Part shown: in pieces, positions 55,204 to 63,143 of the stretch | How positions within the stretch are numbered: position 1 is the first letter of the stretch | Layout: every line of letters starts with the position of its first letter | Origin: Litchfieldia stipae | Lineage (GTDB): Bacteria > Bacillota > Bacilli > Bacillales > Bacillaceae_L | DNA: 64,000 bases | Assembly (NCBI RefSeq): GCF_014837155.1 | Contig: NZ_JACYHA010000012.1 | Coordinates: 62,001 to 126,000, forward strand | Reading direction: 5' to 3' | The notes under the pieces: generated by a model | What the model saw: the letters and a program-made list of their open reading frames with translations, nothing else | What the model was told of the DNA's origin: nothing | Databases searched by the model: none | Position numbers and translations under genes: made by a program

Positions 55204-55674
55204 TTGAGTACCCATAATAAATTTACTTTATACCTATTAAGCTTAGTCATCTCCTCCTTTACCTGCTTTGCCCTTTATAAACTGTACGAAACAATGCTAG
55301 TGGTCCTAGAAACGAATCCTGAGGTAGACAATGTTTCAGTAGTTGGAATCGCCATGTTTATGGCTCCAATGCTATTATTTATGTTTAATTTTATTTTCTA
55401 CCTTTTCCTATACCGCATTTCGATTAAAAAATATCCAAGCCACGTATCTTCCTGGAAAATACTCCTACTTTCTCAAGAATCTCCAGGATTAAATCTTCTT
55501 AGAATCGCATTATATTTGCTATGCTTATGGACTTTCATAGATCTTATTGGGACTGACCCTACTTCACTATGGATTATCCTAACCATTACCTTGAATCTCA
55601 TGATTTACGGCTACTGGGTGTTACAAACCATTGAAGAACGTCCTATGAAAACAAGCTCAATTTTAGTTAAATAA
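55204..55674 (+). CDS. Hypothetical four-helix membrane protein
   Basis: A 156-residue protein with four hydrophobic helices (YLLSLVISSFTCFALY, MFMAPMLLFMFNFIFYLFLY, LLRIALYLLCLWTFIDLIG, WIILTITLNLMIYGYWVL). AAGGAGG precedes TTG 55204. Family not recognised. Same direction as the next two genes but with gaps of 71 and 48 bases, so co-transcription is uncertain. Confidence 0.65.
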   Translation: MSTHNKFTLYLLSLVISSFTCFALYKLYETMLVVLETNPEVDNVSVVGIAMFMAPMLLFMFNFIFYLFLYRISIKKYPSHVSSWKILLLSQESPGLNLLRIALYLLCLWTFIDLIGTDPTSLWIILTITLNLMIYGYWVLQTIEERPMKTSSILVK

Positions 55675-55745
55675 CGGCTGATTTTGTATCAATTGATTTT
55701 TGTTTTTACTCAACGAACGGTGCGTGTTGAAAGGGAGGAAGTTTA

Positions 55746-56279
55746 TTGTTATATCATCCAAAATGGAGTAAAGCAAAGAAACATTTAATGAGTTTTGTAT
55801 GTGAATCTTTGCATTCAAGAGTGGATTTTCAAGTGATTAATTACCGAAAAGCACACGATCAGTTAGGTAGAGCTGTCATAACTGTTGATAAAGTAGAAAT
55901 GGTAAGTATGTGTACAATTACTGCCGAAAGAGAGGAATATTTTAGAGAAAGAGATATACGAATTCAATTAGACGATTTTAATTATGATCATGTTTTTCAT
56001 AATCGAGCAATCCAGGATCAAGCGCAAGAACAACTACTATTGGAAGGAATTTATGCACAATATGATTTCTTTTCTGCGTTGAAAGAATATTTTAATTCAC
56101 CAATTGAAATATCCCTAAAGTCAAATGATATGTTAATAAAAATATTGTGTATGTTGGACCGGCGTGTAGGGAAAAGAACTTTACGAAAAATGAAAGAAAC
56201 TATTTCAGTAGAAAAAACATTAGTTCAAGATTTTTATAAGCTGCGTTGTGACGCAGAAAATATACATTGTAGCGAATAA
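55746..56279 (+). CDS. Hypothetical soluble protein (possibly SF0329-like)
   Basis: A 177-residue protein without membrane helices. MLYHPKWSKAKKHLMSFVCE, then RVDFQVINYRKAHDQLGRAVITVDK resembles, from memory, a family annotated SF0329 in databases, which has no known role and is scattered among bacteria. GGGAGG precedes the TTG start. The C-terminal part is helical and basic. Confidence 0.6.
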   Translation: MLYHPKWSKAKKHLMSFVCESLHSRVDFQVINYRKAHDQLGRAVITVDKVEMVSMCTITAEREEYFRERDIRIQLDDFNYDHVFHNRAIQDQAQEQLLLEGIYAQYDFFSALKEYFNSPIEISLKSNDMLIKILCMLDRRVGKRTLRKMKETISVEKTLVQDFYKLRCDAENIHCSE

Positions 56280-56327
56280 ACATAAACATTAACTTAACAA
56301 AGCTAAAACCAAAAGGAGGTTGTACGC

Positions 56328-56618
56328 ATGTTTATATTTGTCATCATTATAGCCCTATTATTCTTAATTGCATTCTATGGAATGATCAAATTCAAATTGA
56401 GTCCAGAATCTAAAAGTGATCATGGAAAACAAGTAACATTAAAATCCGCAAAAAATTCTATCGCTGTGTTCCCTATAGGCCTGTTATTTATCGAACTATT
56501 TCACCGGTTTATTCAAGAAATTTCCTTTACCACCTATCGAGATTTTATGATTGCATTAATGCTTATTACTTTTACGATTTATGGATTTTCAATTATGAAG
56601 CTAAAAAAAGCTAATTAG
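56328..56618 (+). CDS. Small membrane protein, 96 aa, unknown
   Basis: Three likely helices: an N-terminal one (FIFVIIIALLFLIAFYGMI), a central one (IAVFPIGLLFIELFHRFI) and a C-terminal one (DFMIALMLITFTIYGFSIM). AAAAGGAGG precedes the ATG, a very good ribosome binding site. Family not recognised. A repeat hairpin overlaps its end. Confidence 0.65.
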   Translation: MFIFVIIIALLFLIAFYGMIKFKLSPESKSDHGKQVTLKSAKNSIAVFPIGLLFIELFHRFIQEISFTTYRDFMIALMLITFTIYGFSIMKLKKAN

Positions 56619-56657
56619 GGACGGTTCTCACGCATCATTCCCATGCCATCCCTAATT
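56613..56657 (+). repeat. GGGACGGTTCT element, copy 5 (degenerate)
   Basis: AATTAGGGA (56613-56621) pairs with TCCCTAATT (56649-56657); the left arm continues GGGACGGTTCTCACGCATCA as in copy 4, but the right arm has lost the AGAACCGT part. Confidence 0.65.
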
Positions 56658-56680
56658 CCCCCTCTTTTTTCACATAGCAG

Positions 56681-57274
56681 TTACACATGAATCGTTTTCT
56701 TTCCTTGCTCTTGAACCGTTAACCCATCAATCCCACTAGTACCATAATAAATATCTACACATTTATCTCTTCCTATGATTCCAACCGGATAAGACTCATT
56801 ATTTACTATGAAAGCTTCATAATCAGCTGGGTGTATTTCAATCTCAATTTCATGACCTACAAATGCATATTCGTATGAAAGGGCTTTATACAAATCTATT
56901 AGCTGATTTTCAATATTCCGCTGAGTAGTTATTAAGTTATCTGAGGAGACGTCACTCCAGTTGATTTCTAATAAAAAACCAAAATAGCCTGTTTCTTTGG
57001 TAATTACCAAGCCTATCTTACTAAAATTCAGATTTAGAAATTCACCACTTAATGTGAACCCAATATAATAACCAGACAAACATTCCATTTCAATGACATT
57101 GTTTTTAATCTGTTGTTCAATCCAAATAGTACCATCTATATCTTTACTGTATTTCACATGTGAGAAATGACTTCCTTTTTTCACAACAAACTCCACAATG
57201 GACTCAAATACACGAACATATTCTTGTTCATTGCTAAATACAATCCCAATGTTTATATAACCACCTTGACTCAA
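56681..57274 (-). CDS. Hypothetical protein, possibly Imm64-like immunity protein
   Basis: A 197-residue soluble protein. It opens GGYINIGIVFSNEQEYVRVFES and contains IWIEQQIKNNVIEMECLSGYY, alternating strands and acidic loops. The start recalls the Imm64 group of polymorphic-toxin immunity proteins, but no toxin gene is adjacent, so this is weak. It is isolated and on the strand opposite to its left neighbours. Confidence 0.55.
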   Translation of the reverse strand: MSQGGYINIGIVFSNEQEYVRVFESIVEFVVKKGSHFSHVKYSKDIDGTIWIEQQIKNNVIEMECLSGYYIGFTLSGEFLNLNFSKIGLVITKETGYFGFLLEINWSDVSSDNLITTQRNIENQLIDLYKALSYEYAFVGHEIEIEIHPADYEAFIVNNESYPVGIIGRDKCVDIYYGTSGIDGLTVQEQGKKTIHV

Positions 57275-57587
57275 GCTGTATCACCTCTCGATCATTTTAT
57301 GTTTTCATTTTTTTAGAGTTTTATCATTTTGAAAGAAAGGTGAATAGGAGCTTTCCTCCGAAAAGCAAAATTGTTCTTCATGATATAGGCTCCAAATTCG
57401 AGAAATCTTTCTATTATTACTCTCAAATACTCATCCACAGAGATCCTATTGGAAATATACTTATTTTCATTTGATGTAATGACGAATATAAAATAGAAAT
57501 CCTAAGGGATTACCTACAACCTTAAGATTTCGGCGACTTCAAGACAAACACCTTCTTCACCATTTTAAATTTTGTTCCCTTTTTAAT
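57275..57587. other. Intergenic region, about 313 bp
   Basis: AT-rich spacer between the hypothetical gene and the terminator of the lysine transporter operon. No ORF with a ribosome binding site, repeat or RNA element seen. Confidence 0.4.
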
Positions 57588-57624
57588 AAAAAAATCTACC
57601 TTCCAAAACAGCTTGAAGGTAGAT
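57588..57624 (-). terminator. Terminator of the lysine ABC operon
   Basis: Minus strand: ATCTACCTTC (57624-57615) pairs with GAAGGTAGAT (57603-57594), followed by T7. It lies 10 bases after the ATPase stop. Confidence 0.9.
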
Positions 57625-57633
57625 TTCCTACAA

Positions 57634-58356
57634 TTATAATATTTGATTCAAAAACCTTTGTGTTCGTTCGTGTTTTGGTTGGGCAAAGATCTCACTAGGA
57701 TGGCCTTCTTCTATAATATATCCGTCCGCTAGCATAATCACCCGATCTGCTACTTCTTTCGCAAATCCCATTTCATGGGTGACAATAACCATCGTCATCC
57801 CTTCACGGGCGAGGTCCTTCATTACCTGGAGAACTTCCCCAACGAGCTCAGGATCCAAAGCTGAAGTCGGCTCATCAAAAAGCATGACCTTTGGTTCCAT
57901 AGCCAAGGCTCTTGCAATGGCCACCCGCTGCTTTTGTCCTCCTGATAACTGGTCTGGATAGAAATTCGCCTTATCCGCAAGGCCCACCTTTTTTAAAAGA
58001 CTAATCGCTTTTTCACTGGCTGCCTCCTTTGTTTCTTTTCTAACAAACATAGGAGCCTCAATAATGTTCTCTAGTACCGTTTTATGCGGAAAAAGGTTGA
58101 AATGCTGAAAAACCATCCCGACTTTTTCTCTTATTTTATTTAAATTTGTCTTAACAGGATTTACTTTTTCTGCATCAATCACGATGTCACCGTTCTCTGG
58201 TACCTCTAAGAAGTTTAGGCAGCGAAGCAGAGTACTCTTTCCCGAGCCGCTTGCCCCGATCAACACAACGACTTCTTGTTCACTTATCGATAAATTAATA
58301 TTCTTCAATACTTCAAGCTGACCAAAAGATTTTGATAGATTATTCACTTCAATCAT
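57634..58356 (-). CDS. Lysine (riboswitch-controlled) ABC transporter, ATP-binding protein
   Basis: A 240-residue GlnQ-type ATPase with Walker [10 protein letters not shown] (34-42), [25 protein letters not shown] and VTHEMGFA. Third gene of the operon, overlapping the permease by 4 bases (ATGA). Very similar in length and motifs to the ATPase at 9.2 kb, so they are paralogues. Substrate lysine is inferred from the riboswitch. Confidence 0.93.
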   Translation of the reverse strand: MIEVNNLSKSFGQLEVLKNINLSISEQEVVVLIGASGSGKSTLLRCLNFLEVPENGDIVIDAEKVNPVKTNLNKIREKVGMVFQHFNLFPHKTVLENIIEAPMFVRKETKEAASEKAISLLKKVGLADKANFYPDQLSGGQKQRVAIARALAMEPKVMLFDEPTSALDPELVGEVLQVMKDLAREGMTMVIVTHEMGFAKEVADRVIMLADGYIIEEGHPSEIFAQPKHERTQRFLNQIL

Positions 58357-59036
58357 GCCACACGTACCTCCTTCGGTTTGCTGACATCCATTCTCTTCTC
58401 AATGCGGTTAGCAATGGTCGTGAAAATAAGAACAATAATTAAATAATAGATTCCTACCACAAAATATGTCTCAAACGGCATATAGTTTTCTCCCTGTACG
58501 GAAAGAGCTGTGTTATACAGGTCTGTTACAGCAATATAAGCGACAAGAGAAGAATCCTTTAAACCGATAATAAACTGATTGGCAAGTGAAGGAATCGACC
58601 TCTTGAAAGCCTGTGGAAAAATAATTCTCCGCATAGCTAGGGAATAAGACATTCCTAGTGACCTAGCTGCCTCCATTTGTCCCCGGTCAATAGATTGAAC
58701 AGCACCCCTGAAAATCTCGGCAATATAGGCTCCGGTATGAATCCCCAATGCAAGTGCCCCCGCAGTAAAACTATCCAAATTCACAATGTTTGCTAGTCCA
58801 TAATATAGGAACATGATTTGAACAATAAGAGGTGTGCCGCGAACGATTCCAATATAAATGTCCGCAATACGATGAAGGATTTTGCTAGAGGAAATTTTGA
58901 AACCTGCAAAAATAATACCGATCATCATCGCAAATAGTAGAGAAATAGCCGTTATCGAGATGGTGATCCAAGAAGCTTTTAAAAAGGATAATCCATGCTC
59001 ATTAAAGATACCTAGAATATTTTCCAAAAAAACCAT
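58353..59036 (-). CDS. Lysine (riboswitch-controlled) ABC transporter, permease
   Basis: A 227-residue HisM-type permease with about five helices; [22 protein letters not shown] is the ATPase-contact loop. It overlaps the ATPase gene and lies 73 bases from the binding-protein gene, a gap that carries a hairpin (59061-59091). Confidence 0.92.
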   Translation of the reverse strand: MVFLENILGIFNEHGLSFLKASWITISITAISLLFAMMIGIIFAGFKISSSKILHRIADIYIGIVRGTPLIVQIMFLYYGLANIVNLDSFTAGALALGIHTGAYIAEIFRGAVQSIDRGQMEAARSLGMSYSLAMRRIIFPQAFKRSIPSLANQFIIGLKDSSLVAYIAVTDLYNTALSVQGENYMPFETYFVVGIYYLIIVLIFTTIANRIEKRMDVSKPKEVRVA

Positions 59037-59060
59037 GACGCACTGCCCCCTTCTTTACAT

Positions 59061-59091
59061 AGCGGGGATGCCTCAATAAGACATCCTCGCT
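59061..59091 (-). other. Intercistronic hairpin
   Basis: AGCGGGGATG (59061-59070) and CATCCTCGCT (59082-59091) pair with one mismatch. In the direction of transcription no T run follows, so it more likely protects the 3' end of the binding-protein message than terminates. Confidence 0.5.
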
Positions 59092-59109
59092 CTTTTTGTT
59101 TTGTATCAC

Positions 59110-59892
59110 TTACTTTTCCATAATGTTTGTATTAAACCATTTCATACTAATTTCCTCATATGTACCATCGTCTACCATCGATTGAATTGCTTCATTAATG
59201 GCATCAGCAAGTTCTGTATTGCCTTCAGCAACAGCTACACTCACACGGTCCTCGTTCAATAAATCACCGATTGGCTTGATGTTCAAATCCTTTTCGTTCA
59301 TCGCACTTACACCAACAATTTTATCTGTAATAACGGCATCTACACGCCCTAATGCTAGGTCTTGAAGTGCATTTACGTCCACTGGATAACCTTTGACCTT
59401 ATCAGATAACTCTTCAGCCATATCCTTCCATGTGCTAGCTTGGATAACGCCAATGGTTTTCCCTTTTAAATCTTCTTTTGATGTAATATCGGTATTGTCC
59501 TCAGCTACAAAAATTTGTGCCCCTGACAGATAGTACGGATTTGTGAAGTCAACTTGCTTATCACGTTCTGGAGTGGCTGTCATACTTCCGATGATTGCGT
59601 CATATTTCTTTGCCTTCAATCCTTGAATAATCGTTTCCCATGGGTTTGTAACTGGGTTTGCTTCAAGCCCCATTCTCTTAGCAATTTCTGTCCCAATTTC
59701 AACATCAAATCCAGTTAATTGACCATCCTTTGAAAAGTTCAATGGTGGATATTGTCCTGTCATCGAAAATGTCAAAGCACCATCTTTAACAAGCTCCGTA
59801 GCTCCATCTTCTGTTCCATTACTTTGCTCTGTCCCACAGGCAGACAGGATCATTACCATTGCTGCCACGATTAAAATAACAAACTTCTTCAT
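59110..59892 (-). CDS. Lysine (riboswitch-controlled) ABC transporter, substrate-binding lipoprotein
   Basis: A 260-residue family-3 solute-binding protein. Lipobox ILSAC gives Cys19. The lobes start ALTFSMTGQYPPLNFSKDGQ, with GFDVEIGTEIAKRMG, then IIGSMTATPERDKQVDFTNPYY; the Arg of PERDKQ and the Asp of GFDVE should clamp the amino-acid backbone. It is the first gene behind an L-box lysine riboswitch, hence the lysine assignment, which sequence alone could not give. Confidence 0.9.
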   Translation of the reverse strand: MKKFVILIVAAMVMILSACGTEQSNGTEDGATELVKDGALTFSMTGQYPPLNFSKDGQLTGFDVEIGTEIAKRMGLEANPVTNPWETIIQGLKAKKYDAIIGSMTATPERDKQVDFTNPYYLSGAQIFVAEDNTDITSKEDLKGKTIGVIQASTWKDMAEELSDKVKGYPVDVNALQDLALGRVDAVITDKIVGVSAMNEKDLNIKPIGDLLNEDRVSVAVAEGNTELADAINEAIQSMVDDGTYEEISMKWFNTNIMEK

Positions 59893-59912
59893 TCTTTTTC
59901 CCCCTTGTTTTC

Positions 59913-59953
59913 AAAAAAAAAAGACACCGCCAATAGATATGACAGTGCCTTTT
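59913..59953 (-). terminator. Riboswitch-controlled terminator
   Basis: Minus strand: AGGCACTGTCA pairs with TTGGCGGTGTCT using several G-U pairs, followed by a T10 run. It stands between the lysine aptamer and the binding-protein start and should form when lysine is bound. Confidence 0.82.
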
Positions 59954-59975
59954 ACACCCTCATCGATAGCATTAA

Positions 59976-60153
59976 TACGATAGTTCTCCACAATCCAGTT
60001 GAATTGTGACAGTTCTGCCCCTATTTGGAGACAGCCCCAGCTTCTAAAAACAGTGATTTTAGAAACTTCGGCGATTTATCCTTTTTCCTATTTTCATAGA
60101 TTTCACTAAATCTCAAATAGGATACTCTTATAAATCGCGACCTCTACCCCATC
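59976..60153 (-). ncRNA. Lysine riboswitch (L-box) aptamer
   Basis: Read on the minus strand, the conserved L-box blocks occur in order with correct spacing: GGTAGAGGTCGCG (P1/J region), AAGAGTATCC, TAGTGAAA, AGGATAAATCGCCGAAG, GCTGGGGCTGTC and GGAGAACTATC, which closes P1 (GGTAG with CTATC). These match the B. subtilis lysC leader. The element controls the downstream terminator and so the amino-acid importer, repressing it when lysine is plentiful. Confidence 0.93.
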
Positions 60154-60197
60154 TAATGCTAAAGATGAGGATTTAATATTATTTTTATATAATTATC

Positions 60198-60226
60198 ATT
60201 ATAGAAAAATAATTTTACAATTGCAA
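60198..60226 (-). promoter_or_regulatory. SigA promoter of the lysine riboswitch operon
   Basis: On the minus strand TTGCAA, a 17-nt spacer and TATAAT, about 45 bases before the aptamer. Confidence 0.8.
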
Positions 60227-60266
60227 CAATAAATTTTCTAATAGGTTTTTTGTCCATCCATTTGGC

Positions 60267-60295
60267 TTGACGAGATTTAGTTCATGATGTACATT
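60267..60295 (+). promoter_or_regulatory. Candidate SigA promoter of rocB
   Basis: TTGACG (60267-60272), 17 nt, TACATT (60290-60295). No SigL (-24 GG / -12 GC) promoter as used by B. subtilis roc genes was found. Confidence 0.5.
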
Positions 60296-60333
60296 TTGGT
60301 AAAATAACGAATTACTTAAAAAGGAGCATGCAT

Positions 60334-62001
60334 ATGTTGCAATGTCGTGACGATATCCTCTCATTAACAAAACAGCTTGTACACATTGAAAGTATTGTAA
60401 ATACCGCTGGCGAAAAGGTTATCGCCCAGTCATTATTTCAAATCATTTCGTCTTTCCCATACTTCTTAGACAATCCTTCCCATGTAGCTTTGGAACAGAC
60501 CGTCAGTGACGATCTTGAACGTTATAATGTGATGGCATTTGTTAAAGGTAAAAAAGGAAACAGCAATCGAACGGTGATTCTAATGGGACATTTAGACACG
60601 GTTGGAATTGATGATTTCAATCAATTAAAAGACTATGCTTGTTCTCCCGATGAATTGATGGAAGCGTTAAAAAAAGAAACACTACCGCTATCAGCCAAAG
60701 CACAATTAGATTCTGGCGATTGGTTATTTGGCCGTGGTGTTCTTGACATGAAAAGCGGAGTTGCTAGCCATCTTTATCTCTTAAAATATTATTCTGAGCA
60801 TCTTGATGAGCTTGATGGCAATATTGTGTTCCTAGGAGAATGTGATGAAGAAGACGGCTCACACGGGGTTCTTTCCGCATTAAAAACCTTAAAAAATTGG
60901 AAACAGGAACATGATTTTGACTATATAGCAGCCATCAATTCCGACTTTGTTTCTCCTCGCTATGATGGTGATGAAAATCGTTATATCTATAAAGGAACCG
61001 TTGGAAAGCTGCTGCCGTCATTCTTCATAACCGGAGCAGAAACACATGTTGGATCCGCATTTGAAGGATTGGACCCAAACTTTATTGCTGCTGAATTAAC
61101 AAGACAAATTAACTATAATCCTGAGCTATGCAATGAAGCGTTCGGGGAAACAACAGTTCCACCAGTGTCATTAAAACAAACGGATCTAAAACCATCCTAT
61201 ACCGTTCAGACAGCATTATCTGCCTATGTTTACTATAATTTCTTTATTCATTCCTGGTCACCAAGGGATGTTCTGACTAAGCTAAAGGAACAAGCCAATA
61301 TTGCTTTTACCAATGCCCTTTCAGCCTTTGAAGAAAGATATCACAACTACTGTGACATGAGTGGCGAAAAATATGTTCAGCATCCTTGGAAACCAAGAGT
61401 ATTTACGTTTGAGGAAATGGAACAATTATTAGTTGAAGAAAATGGTGATTCATTTGTTACACATATGAATCAATTTAAACAAAATCTCTTGAAAAACACG
61501 GAATTGGATACGCGCATGTTCGCGGCAAGAGTTGTGGAAGAAGCTTGGAAATGGATGAAGGATAAGAATCCAGCAATTATCCTATTTTACTCTTCTCTCT
61601 ACTCACCAAGAATAGAAATGACAGGGAAAACGACTGATGAACTCAACTTAATTAACTCTCTTGATGAGGCAGTTGCAAAAATACAGCCACACTATCAACA
61701 TCCGATTGTTACACGGAACTTTTTTCCATATATCTCTGATATGAGTTTTATGGCACTTAGTGATGATGAAGACGGCATTAATGCTGTATCGAAAAACAAC
61801 CCTGGTTGGGCTACAAAACACTATGTAGAGTTTCAAGATATCAGGGATATCAATGTACCTGTTATTAACATCGGCCCATATGGCTTAGATGCTCACAAGA
61901 AGCTCGAAAGAATGGAAATGACGTACTCATTAGAAATCGTACCAAATTTAACAAATCAAGTGGTATTACATTTGTTTAACAATGAACAAACAAGCCGATA
62001 G
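60334..62001 (+). CDS. rocB: RocB, M20-family arginine utilisation protein
   Basis: A 555-residue protein of the M20 metallopeptidase fold with the size and segments of RocB: VILMGHLDTVG (metal-binding His and Asp), LFGRGVLDMKSGVASHL, FLGECDEEDGSHG and NFFPYISDMSFM. In B. subtilis rocB lies in the rocABC arginine-catabolism operon, and its exact reaction is not established. Here it stands alone, divergent from the lysine importer, without rocA or rocC. AAAAGGAGC favours the second ATG (60334) over 60328. Confidence 0.9.
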   Translation: MLQCRDDILSLTKQLVHIESIVNTAGEKVIAQSLFQIISSFPYFLDNPSHVALEQTVSDDLERYNVMAFVKGKKGNSNRTVILMGHLDTVGIDDFNQLKDYACSPDELMEALKKETLPLSAKAQLDSGDWLFGRGVLDMKSGVASHLYLLKYYSEHLDELDGNIVFLGECDEEDGSHGVLSALKTLKNWKQEHDFDYIAAINSDFVSPRYDGDENRYIYKGTVGKLLPSFFITGAETHVGSAFEGLDPNFIAAELTRQINYNPELCNEAFGETTVPPVSLKQTDLKPSYTVQTALSAYVYYNFFIHSWSPRDVLTKLKEQANIAFTNALSAFEERYHNYCDMSGEKYVQHPWKPRVFTFEEMEQLLVEENGDSFVTHMNQFKQNLLKNTELDTRMFAARVVEEAWKWMKDKNPAIILFYSSLYSPRIEMTGKTTDELNLINSLDEAVAKIQPHYQHPIVTRNFFPYISDMSFMALSDDEDGINAVSKNNPGWATKHYVEFQDIRDINVPVINIGPYGLDAHKKLERMEMTYSLEIVPNLTNQVVLHLFNNEQTSR

Positions 62002-62026
62002 ATTCTTCTATCAGCTTGTTTTTATT
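61988..62026. terminator. Terminator between rocB and the GGDEF gene
   Basis: AACAAGC-ATAGA and TCTAT-GCTTGTT pair with an internal CG/CA mismatch; the left arm is within the last codons of rocB. T5ATTTT follows on the plus strand. Confidence 0.8.
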
Positions 62027-62993
62027 TTCCGCCCTTGACTTTATACATCGCCTGATCTGCCTCTTTAATCATCGTTTCTAAATCTGCATGTGCCACTTCT
62101 TTTGTGTAAGAACTGCCAATACTTCCAGACACGTTTACAGTTCGCTGATTTATGAGGATCGGCTTCTCCAGCGCAGCTCGAGCACGTTCCATTATCCCTT
62201 CTACATTTGACCTATCAATATTGGATGCTAAAATCACAAATTCATCTCCACCTAAGCGGCAAAGTAAATCTATATCATTTAACACATCATTTAGCCTAGA
62301 TACGAGTTTCTCCAATAATTGATCCCCTACTTCATGTCCATAGGTATCATTTACTTTTTTAAAACCGTTCATATCAATAAATAATATTGCCATGGATTGG
62401 GCTTTTTTCTTTTGTAATAATGCAAACTTTTCCTTTAGTAATAATCGATTTCCGGCTCCCGTTAATGGGTCCCTATACGCTAATTGCTGGAGCTTGTCGT
62501 TTGCCTCTCTTATTTTGTAAATAAAAGTTAATAAAAAGATTGTTATAAAGATACCGAACATAACAAAGTAGGTCAAATCCTCTGTTTCGACATTCGTAAA
62601 AATCGCATCTCGATGGAAAAAAAAAGCATATAGTGTAAGAATAAGCGAAGCAGTCCCTCCGACCATTACCAAGCGATAGCTTTGATAAATGGCACTTAAC
62701 GGAAGGGCAAGCCACATAAATAAAAAATTTACTAAATGCGGATTATCTTTAAGTAGGGAATAGAAAAAAAGGTATATACAGCTAACCATTACATACATGG
62801 TAATCCGCGGATTTACTCTTATATAAATCAACAGTAACGGGATCATCCCCAATGAAAAATAATGAGTAACCATTGCAATCACTCTTCCGGTCTCACCAAC
62901 GAAAACATTAACCGTAACTTGTATTAAATAGAATATACTTACTAATACGAATAACATCACATTTCGACGATGCATTAATTCAGTCTCTATCAT
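62022..62993 (-). CDS. Membrane diguanylate cyclase (GGDEF)
   Basis: A 323-residue protein that should make cyclic di-GMP from GTP. About six membrane helices occupy residues 10-160, followed by a GGDEF domain (YRDPLTGAGNRLLLKE, FIDMNGFKKVNDTYGHEVGD, RLGGDEFVIL). The catalytic loop is intact. The product-inhibition site, RxxD five residues before GGDEF, reads NDID, so feedback inhibition is probably lost. Monocistronic, convergent with rocB. Confidence 0.92.
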   Translation of the reverse strand: MIETELMHRRNVMLFVLVSIFYLIQVTVNVFVGETGRVIAMVTHYFSLGMIPLLLIYIRVNPRITMYVMVSCIYLFFYSLLKDNPHLVNFLFMWLALPLSAIYQSYRLVMVGGTASLILTLYAFFFHRDAIFTNVETEDLTYFVMFGIFITIFLLTFIYKIREANDKLQQLAYRDPLTGAGNRLLLKEKFALLQKKKAQSMAILFIDMNGFKKVNDTYGHEVGDQLLEKLVSRLNDVLNDIDLLCRLGGDEFVILASNIDRSNVEGIMERARAALEKPILINQRTVNVSGSIGSSYTKEVAHADLETMIKEADQAMYKVKGGK

Positions 62994-63143
62994 TAGCTAA
63001 CTCTTCCTGTTCCATAGATGATAAGCGCTCAGTCCATTTCTCAAATAATACCCTTTTATGTGCATTATTATAGCATATGAAATAATAGGATTTCTTATTA
63101 AGCATTTTCATCTAAAGGATTACAGAGATGAGTCTGTCTTCTA

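Noticed and set aside
60241-60300. SigL (-24/-12) promoter for rocB
   Set aside because: TTGGC is present but no GC element lies at the required distance; a SigA-type pair fits better.
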